In this document: positions 32,821 to 37,025 of the stretch, one piece after another | How the letters are laid out: every line of letters starts with the position of its first letter | Numbering within the stretch: position 1 is the first letter of the stretch | Assembly: GCA_025455045.1 (NCBI GenBank) | Contig: JALONJ010000004.1 | Location: forward strand, 1 to 37,025 | Length of the DNA stretch: 37,025 nt | Origin: Microscillaceae bacterium | Lineage (GTDB): Bacteria > Bacteroidota > Bacteroidia > Cytophagales > Microscillaceae | Reading direction: 5' to 3' | Made by a program: the position numbers and the translations under genes | Notes under the pieces: generated by a model | What the model saw: only the letters and a program-made list of their open reading frames with translations | The model's database searches: none | Told to the model about the DNA's origin: nothing

Positions 32821-32880
32821 TTTATCATTGGGAATTAGAAGCCCGCAAACTTTGTCTTCACCAAGGGGTCTATTCATCAA

Positions 32881-33615
32881 TCAATTGCCAATCAACATAG
32901 AACTTACCAAGTTGCCCTCATAAGTATATTGATAAAATCCGTTTTTGCCCACCATCAAAAGATGATTGCGCCAAGGAATGACATCATACGCATCTAAATT
33001 GTTGATTTGTTTGCTCAGGGTGAGCTTTACGGGGTCGGTCGCATCAAAAAACTTAAGCCCTGAGCCGCCGTCACACACAAATAGGTTTTTGCCGTCAATT
33101 CCCAAACCATACGGGCTATCCATTGGGTAGCTGGCTTCCAAAACCGGATTTTGCAAATTAGAAATATTAATTACTTCCAAGGTATTGGTTCCGCCCCAAC
33201 ACACCGTCCCGCCACTGCGGAGGGTAACGTAGGCATAGTTGCCTTGCACCACTACCGGGTCGCAACGCCGCACGTGGCTATAGGTTGAAAGCAAAGTAGG
33301 CTGTTCGGGATTAGAATTGTCTAAAATGAGCATACCGGTTTGGCTACCGATAAAAATATGATTTTGATAAGGAAAAATCGTTTCAATATCATTGCCCAAA
33401 CCCACCGAAGACTTGAAATCGGGACTTTGCGGATTGCTGATGCCAAATACTTTGAGTTGGAAGTTATCTACTGTATAAAGGTAATCACCTTTGATGGCAA
33501 AGCGTGCCATTGAGCCGCCTTTACCTGATTCTGCCGCTTGGTTGTCGCTATCGGCAGTACAAGCCGCCAAGCCCAAAACAAGGCACAAAAAGTAATATAA
33601 TTGCTTGATATTCAT
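32881..33615 (-). CDS. LVIVD-repeat lipoprotein (C-terminal half of a usually single protein)
   Basis: The protein has 244 aa. The signal MNIKQLYYFLCLVLGLAAC is a lipoprotein signal (Cys about 19). The mature part is made of LVIVD-type beta-propeller repeats: GGSMARFAIKGDYLYTVDN, LGNDIETIFPYQNHIFIGSQ, HVRRCDPVVVQGNYAYVTLRSG and DAYDVIPWRNHLLMVGKNGF. In many Bacteroidota the domain of the preceding gene and this one occur in one protein of about 400 aa. Here they are two genes 16 bp apart, each with its own export signal. It is a probable outer-surface lipoprotein. Confidence 0.82.
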   Translation of the reverse strand: MNIKQLYYFLCLVLGLAACTADSDNQAAESGKGGSMARFAIKGDYLYTVDNFQLKVFGISNPQSPDFKSSVGLGNDIETIFPYQNHIFIGSQTGMLILDNSNPEQPTLLSTYSHVRRCDPVVVQGNYAYVTLRSGGTVCWGGTNTLEVINISNLQNPVLEASYPMDSPYGLGIDGKNLFVCDGGSGLKFFDATDPVKLTLSKQINNLDAYDVIPWRNHLLMVGKNGFYQYTYEGNLVSSMLIGN

Positions 33616-33631
33616 AGGTTTAGGGGTTTAA

Positions 33632-34132
33632 TTATCGGTTAATGTATTTTCGCCAAGATACAATAAAGCCTTTTTGCGGGTCATAATTATACGCAAAAGC
33701 ATTGCGCCCATCGGGGGCAAGAATCGGCGGAAACACATTTTCTTGCCGATTGACTACTTGAATGTTGTTGAGATTGCTAATGTCGAGGCTGACCAAATCG
33801 ACGGCATTATCCACGTACATTATGTTGTTTTTGACGGCAATGTCCAAACAACCCGGCACTTCAATAAAGGCTTTTTTGACCGGCGCATTGATATTGGTAT
33901 TGTCAATGATATGTACTCCGCGATATTTTTCATTGATGTAGATATAGTTGCCATAGACATAAATTTTGCCCGGAACCAGCATTTTTTGCGGGGCAGTAGC
34001 TTTGACCGACTGATTGAGGTTTTGCCTACTCATATACACCGGCTCGTATTCTTCAAAAGGAGCCGGACGATAAATGATACTCACTTGACAAAATCCCAAA
34101 AAAACAAGGAGCAGCAGTTGTTTTGTGTTCAT
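33632..34132 (-). CDS. LVIVD-repeat secreted protein (N-terminal half of a usually single protein)
   Basis: The protein has 166 aa. A hydrophobic N-terminus (MNTKQLLLLVFLGFCQVSII) is a signal peptide; the Cys has no good lipobox. The mature part has EYEPVYMSRQNLNQSVKATAP, GKIYVYGNYIYINEKYRGVHIIDN and DIAVKNNIMYVDNAVDLVSLDISN. The start of the typical family follows this order. It stops after DPQKGFIVSWRKYINR, where the usual protein would continue into the repeats now found in the next gene. Frame and stop are clean, so it is a fission rather than an obvious frameshift. It is first in a two-gene operon with 32881-33615. Confidence 0.8.
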   Translation of the reverse strand: MNTKQLLLLVFLGFCQVSIIYRPAPFEEYEPVYMSRQNLNQSVKATAPQKMLVPGKIYVYGNYIYINEKYRGVHIIDNTNINAPVKKAFIEVPGCLDIAVKNNIMYVDNAVDLVSLDISNLNNIQVVNRQENVFPPILAPDGRNAFAYNYDPQKGFIVSWRKYINR

Positions 34133-34313
34133 ACTTTTAAGGTTTAGGTTAGAAAATATCGTCTAAGCTAGGCGTTTTTACCCTAAAAATCAATTTTTCG
34201 GCTTTATTTATTTGCAATAGCGCGTAGAGCTTTTGCGCGGTGGTCTGATATGCCCTGTGGTGAGGGAAGGGAATTAAATTGGGTTATTTTAAGGAGTGAA
34301 CATAAAATAAAAC

Positions 34314-34402
34314 GGGTGCATTTCAAATTTACTACCTACGACCCTCTCCTTTGGAGAGGGCTAGGGTGAGGCAATAGAAACGCGTAAATTTGAAATGCAC
34401 CC
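34314..34402. mobile_element. 89-bp MITE with perfect 19-bp terminal inverted repeats
   Basis: GGGTGCATTTCAAATTTAC (34314-34332) is the exact reverse complement of 34384-34402. Eight-base direct repeats AATAAAAC flank it (34306-34313 and 34403-34410), as expected for a target-site duplication. The centre holds CCCTCTCC/GGAGAGGG (34342-34349 with 34353-34360) and AGGGTGAGG, the same core as the repeat inside alaS. It encodes no protein, so it would need a transposase from elsewhere. Confidence 0.85.
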
Positions 34403-34559
34403 AATAAAACGGTTTTTGCAATAATATAAGCGTACTTCACCACTTTTTAGGAGTTTGTTACCTCAGAAGCTATCTAAAGCCAGCTACTTGCACAAGCTAT
34501 GCAGTTTGTAGTACAGTTTTTCTGAAAAAGTATTAAAATTCCAATTATTTTATAATCAA

Positions 34560-34570
34560 TTGATAATCAA
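34560..34570. repeat. TTGATWATCAA palindrome, overlapping a partial second copy
   Basis: TTTATAATCAA (34549-34559 region) directly precedes TTGATAATCAA, which is followed by TTAGTTATGA. Confidence 0.7.
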
Positions 34571-34652
34571 TTAGTTATGAATTTGTAAACTAAAAATATC
34601 GCAAATGTGTGATAAAATTAAGCCCTCAATATAAAATCATTAAATTTTATTC

Positions 34653-34660
34653 TAACTTTG
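34653..34660 (+). promoter_or_regulatory. Candidate -7 promoter box for the RsbW-like gene
   Basis: TAACTTTG fits TAnnTTTG exactly, about 75 bases before the start codon at 34736. No clear TTG is seen at -33. Confidence 0.45.
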
Positions 34661-34735
34661 GGGCAACATTTAAACAAACCGCTTAGTTTAATCAGAAAAG
34701 TCAAATAGGATTAGTCCACATATTTGTTTTTGAAA

Positions 34736-35149
34736 ATGACTGAAAAAAAGATATTTAAAATTCAGATTCCTTCAATGATGGAAAACATTCGGATTGTGGA
34801 GAGTTTTATCGACAATGCCAAAGATACCCACAATATCAGCGATGACATTTATGGAAATATAATGATTGCCGTTACCGAATCGGTCAATAATGCCATCAAA
34901 CACGGCAACAAAGAAGATAAACGCAAAAAAGTGAACCTCTCGATGGAAATGTATGACAACAAAATCCGTTTTCTGGTCGAAGATGAAGGCATTGGTTTTG
35001 ACTTTAGCAATTTGATTGACCCTACCGCCCCCGAAAACCTCGAGAACCCGGGCGGGCGTGGTATCTTTTTGATGCGCCACTTATCCGATGAAGTAAATTT
35101 CAACAAAAACGGCAAAAGTGTAGAACTCATTTTTTATATGTCGGCGTAG
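34736..35149 (+). CDS. RsbW/anti-sigma-factor-type serine kinase (ATP-binding protein)
   Basis: The protein has 137 aa, a single HATPase domain. The N-box is AVTESVNNAIKHGN, G1 is EDEGIGFDF and G2 is GGRGIFLMRHLSDEV. Proteins of this type phosphorylate anti-sigma-factor antagonists or act in partner-switch pathways opposite PP2C phosphatases. Start chosen at ATG 34736; a TTG four codons upstream is less likely. Its antagonist or sigma factor is not in the window. Together with the SiaABC-like set it shows that partner switching is well used by this organism. Confidence 0.85.
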   Translation: MTEKKIFKIQIPSMMENIRIVESFIDNAKDTHNISDDIYGNIMIAVTESVNNAIKHGNKEDKRKKVNLSMEMYDNKIRFLVEDEGIGFDFSNLIDPTAPENLENPGGRGIFLMRHLSDEVNFNKNGKSVELIFYMSA

Positions 35150-35182
35150 CCTCCACCTTCCCTTAAAAAAATCTATAACCAA

Positions 35183-35193
35183 TTGATTGTCAA
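35183..35193. repeat. Palindrome variant before ybeY
   Basis: TTGATTGTCAA differs from the core by one base. The flanks ATAACCAA and GCACTTAACT resemble other copies. Confidence 0.45.
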
Positions 35194-35354
35194 GCACTTA
35201 ACTATTTATTTTAAATAGCTTGTTTTGTGCCTACTGCTAAGTAAATTGAGATATGTTATAAAATTGATACCTTCCCAATAAATTAGCCAAAAACATACTT
35301 GCCATTCCCGGCTTGCCAAGTGGTAATATGGTGAGTGGCAAAACTTATCCAAAT

Positions 35355-35780
35355 ATGTCCAAAATCAATTTTTTTAACGAAAATCTAGATTTTCAACCCA
35401 ATCACAAAACCAAACTCAAGCGTTGGATTGAACAAACGATTCAAGCCCAGAAGCAAAAATTAATTGAAATCAATTACATATTTTGTGATGATGCTTATTT
35501 GCACCAAATCAATGTAGAATACCTTGACCACGACACGCTGACTGACATCATTACTTTTGATAATTCGGAAACCGAAGGCGAAATCGAAGCCGATATTTTT
35601 ATCAGCATTGAGCGCGTAACAGAAAACGCCCAAAGTTTTGGCGTTGCCTTTGCGTATGAGTTACATCGTGTAATGATTCACGGGGTATTCCACTTGCTTG
35701 GCTATGGCGACAAAACCGAAGCCGAACAAAAGCAAATGCGGCAGTTGGAAAATGACTGTTTGCAACAGTTGGCAATCTAA
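35355..35780 (+). CDS. ybeY: rRNA maturation RNase YbeY
   Basis: The protein has 141 aa, a single-domain zinc endoribonuclease involved in 16S rRNA 3' processing and quality control. NVEYLDHDTLTDIITFD is the family block in the centre, and MIHGVFHLLGYGDK carries the zinc His residues. The third canonical His is replaced by Asp (GYGD), common in Bacteroidota. The start was set at MSKINFFNE; an in-frame ATG 14 codons upstream adds a stretch outside the family. Confidence 0.95.
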   Translation: MSKINFFNENLDFQPNHKTKLKRWIEQTIQAQKQKLIEINYIFCDDAYLHQINVEYLDHDTLTDIITFDNSETEGEIEADIFISIERVTENAQSFGVAFAYELHRVMIHGVFHLLGYGDKTEAEQKQMRQLENDCLQQLAI

Positions 35781-36183
35781 ATTGAAAGATTTTAAAAAAC
35801 ACGGTTCTTCACCACTTTTCAGGAAAATTGTAATGCAGGCTGTCTAGCCTGCCCGCGTAAATGAGTTGAGGCTTAGAATAAAGCCAGAATTTCCTCAAAA
35901 AAAATGGGTAAAGAACCAAAAATACAAGCTAATCTCTTGATTATCAATCAATTATGATTTTTTTATAAATGTAAAAAATCGTGTATTTCATCAAGCCCCC
36001 ATTCAAAATACACTTTGTCGCAAGTTCTATTCAGTCATTTTCGCAATTATTTCAAATTTGTAATTTTTTTTGGTAATTTCGCTTTTAAAAAATGAGCAAT
36101 TGAATGAATTGTTTGAATAATTACCCAAACTCAATATTGCTAATAAATTGATTATCAGTGAATTATAAGATTTTTATAAAAAT
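35781..36183. other. Gap before the FHA-domain gene
   Basis: It holds exact palindromes at 35937-35947 and 36148-36158. The second ends 25 bases before the FHA gene start. TAATTTCG near 36073 could be a -7 element. The region around 35800-35900 resembles that around 34425 (TTCTTCACCACTTTTCAGGA against ACTTCACCACTTTTTAGGA), a weak repeat. Confidence 0.5.
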
Positions 36184-36801
36184 ATGAGCGACTTCAAATT
36201 ATGTGAAAATGGTCATTACTTTCCGCAAGGCTTGAAAGAATGTCCGTATTGCCCCAAAGGAAGCAATCAGCAAAGCAGTTTGGGCAAAACCATCATTGGC
36301 TCAAGTTTTGGCAATGACGATGATGACGAAGACGATTTTGGCTTTGGCAACAAACCTTCGCAATTTGGCGGCGGCAACAACCTCAATCGTACCCAAATAT
36401 TTGGCGGCGGTGGCGGCGGCAACCAAGATTTTGATTTTGGCGGTTTTGGCGGCTCCAATTTTCCGGCGCAGTTTCAGCCGATTCAGCAAAGCACCGGGCG
36501 CAAATTGGTGGGTTGGCTGGTGTCATTTACCATTGATGCCAATGGCATTGATTTCAAACTCTACGAAGGGCGCAATTTGCTCGGCTCTGACCCGGGTTGC
36601 GACATTCCTATCCCCAACGATGCCGCCGTATCGGGTCGCCACTTGACTATTTTGCACCGAATGGGGCATTTCAAATTCAAAGATGAGTTCTCGACCAACG
36701 GCACATTTATCAATGATGTATTTATGGAAGAAGGCACACTCAAAGACGGTGATATGATTAGAATGGGCGATACTGTCTTCAAATTTAGAAGCATCGCTTA
36801 G
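36184..36801 (+). CDS. Zinc-ribbon/FHA-domain protein
   Basis: The protein has 205 aa. The N-terminus has Cys7, Cys20 and Cys23 (LCENGHYFPQG, ECPYCPKG), a likely zinc ribbon. A low-complexity Gly/Asp/Asn-rich linker follows (about 40-95). The C-terminal FHA domain (about 108-205) has GRNLLGSDPGCDIPI, VSGRHLTILH and FSTNGTFIND, so the phosphothreonine-binding residues (Arg, Ser, His, Asn) are present. It would read serine/threonine phosphorylation and fits a genome with SiaB- and RsbW-like kinases. The direct partner is unknown. Confidence 0.85.
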   Translation: MSDFKLCENGHYFPQGLKECPYCPKGSNQQSSLGKTIIGSSFGNDDDDEDDFGFGNKPSQFGGGNNLNRTQIFGGGGGGNQDFDFGGFGGSNFPAQFQPIQQSTGRKLVGWLVSFTIDANGIDFKLYEGRNLLGSDPGCDIPIPNDAAVSGRHLTILHRMGHFKFKDEFSTNGTFINDVFMEEGTLKDGDMIRMGDTVFKFRSIA

Positions 36802-36804
36802 AAA

Positions 36805-36893
36805 AGGGTGTATTTCAAATTTGCTACCTGTTATCGACTTTGGAGGGGCGCATTTCAAATTTACGCATTTTTTTTGCCTCACCCTGCCCTCTC
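36805..36893. repeat. Degenerate MITE copies in opposite orientations
   Basis: GGGTGTATTTCAAATTTGCTACC (from 36805, abridged here at its shared part) resembles the left end of the MITE at 34314. GGCGCATTTCAAATTTACGC (from 36847) followed by GCCTCACCCTGCCCTCTCC resembles the reverse complement of its right half. Both copies are truncated, so no intact inverted ends remain. Confidence 0.65.
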
Positions 36894-36926
36894 CGAAAGC
36901 TAATCTCCCTACAGAATTTTAAAGTA

Positions 36927-36937
36927 CTGATAATCAA
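36927..36937. repeat. TTGATWATCAA palindrome at the right edge
   Basis: The copy is CTGATAATCAA. A broken copy (TTGATAATGCTCAATAATCAA) follows at about 36974-36994. Nothing else is seen to the end of the window. Confidence 0.6.
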
Positions 36938-37025
36938 TTACTTAACTATCATTATTTTTAATTGGTGTAGTAATTGATAATGCTCAATAATCAAATTTAA
37001 TACAATAGAAAAGTAGCAAATGATC

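Larger units (their letters stand above)
32005..32880. other. 876-bp repeat-rich non-coding region
   Basis: It contains the second 35-bp repeat (32019-32053), G+C-rich repeats with a MITE-like element (32112-32264), palindromes at 32282-32292 and 32637-32647 with a variant at 32480-32490, and a minus-strand terminator (32784-32820). No protein gene is supported. Confidence 0.6.
34133..34735. other. Divergent 603-bp gap
   Basis: It separates the minus LVIVD operon from the plus RsbW-like gene. It contains the complete MITE (34314-34402), a palindrome at 34560-34570 preceded by a partial copy, and a TAACTTTG promoter box (34653-34660). Confidence 0.6.

Noticed and set aside
33616..33631. Simple frameshift between the two LVIVD genes
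   Set aside because: A stop, a 16-bp spacer, a new ATG and a full lipoprotein signal separate them, which a one- or two-base error would not create.
100..36937. CRISPR-like or FNR/Fur sites as an explanation of the palindromes
   Set aside because: Spacing is irregular and sequences between copies are ordinary intergenic DNA. FNR sites need TTGAT-N4-ATCAA (here one base between halves), and Fur sites have a different half-site.

Overview
The window is A+T-rich DNA from a Bacteroidota, most likely a Cytophagales-type bacterium. The evidence is an LpxC-FabZ fusion followed directly by LpxA, promoter-like boxes of the TAnnTTTG type, start codons without Shine-Dalgarno sequences, LVIVD-repeat surface proteins, and a SiaB/SiaC partner-switch pair behind a large Cache-HAMP-GAF-PAS-PP2C sensor. 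The species cannot be named from the sequence alone.

Layout. Positions 1-1190 hold no protein gene. They hold a minus-strand array of four structured RNA candidates (250-364, 516-647, 764-908, 972-1182). All four have the same two-helix closing stem with an identical internal-loop layout. Each stem carries a different head: a mini-tRNA-like head, two circularly permuted tRNA-like heads, and a G+C-rich head with a 27-nt stretch matching universal 23S rRNA around helix 71. Positions 1190-4318 hold three minus-strand accessory genes, a possible 59-aa gene, and structured or degenerate non-coding DNA. Then come a short-chain dehydrogenase, a single-chain type IIG restriction-modification enzyme, and convergent alaS. 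The alaS gene contains an in-frame copy of a G+C-rich palindromic repeat.

Positions 12347-19898 are a signalling region. It holds CheR, a receiver-less CheB overlapping a membrane GAF protein, the 1178-aa PP2C phosphatase sensor, a SiaB-like kinase and a SiaC-like phosphoprotein with the expected Thr68. Positions 20347-26066 are envelope genes: an ABCG-type transporter with TerB/FHA-like N-terminal domains, two tandem secreted paralogues and a small secreted protein. Positions 26394-31067 hold sufB, a nucleoside deoxyribosyltransferase-like protein, lpxC-fabZ and lpxA. The end holds an orphan ABC ATPase, a split pair of LVIVD proteins, an RsbW-like kinase, ybeY and a zinc-ribbon/FHA protein.

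Two layers of repeats run through the window. One is a palindrome with core TTGATWATCAA, often extended to about 25 bp; I count 31 exact-core copies outside genes plus about a dozen variants, in nearly every sizeable intergenic gap. The other is a set of G+C-rich mobile repeats, including an 89-bp MITE with perfect 19-bp terminal inverted repeats and 8-bp target duplications. The most novel candidates are the RNA array and the palindrome family.
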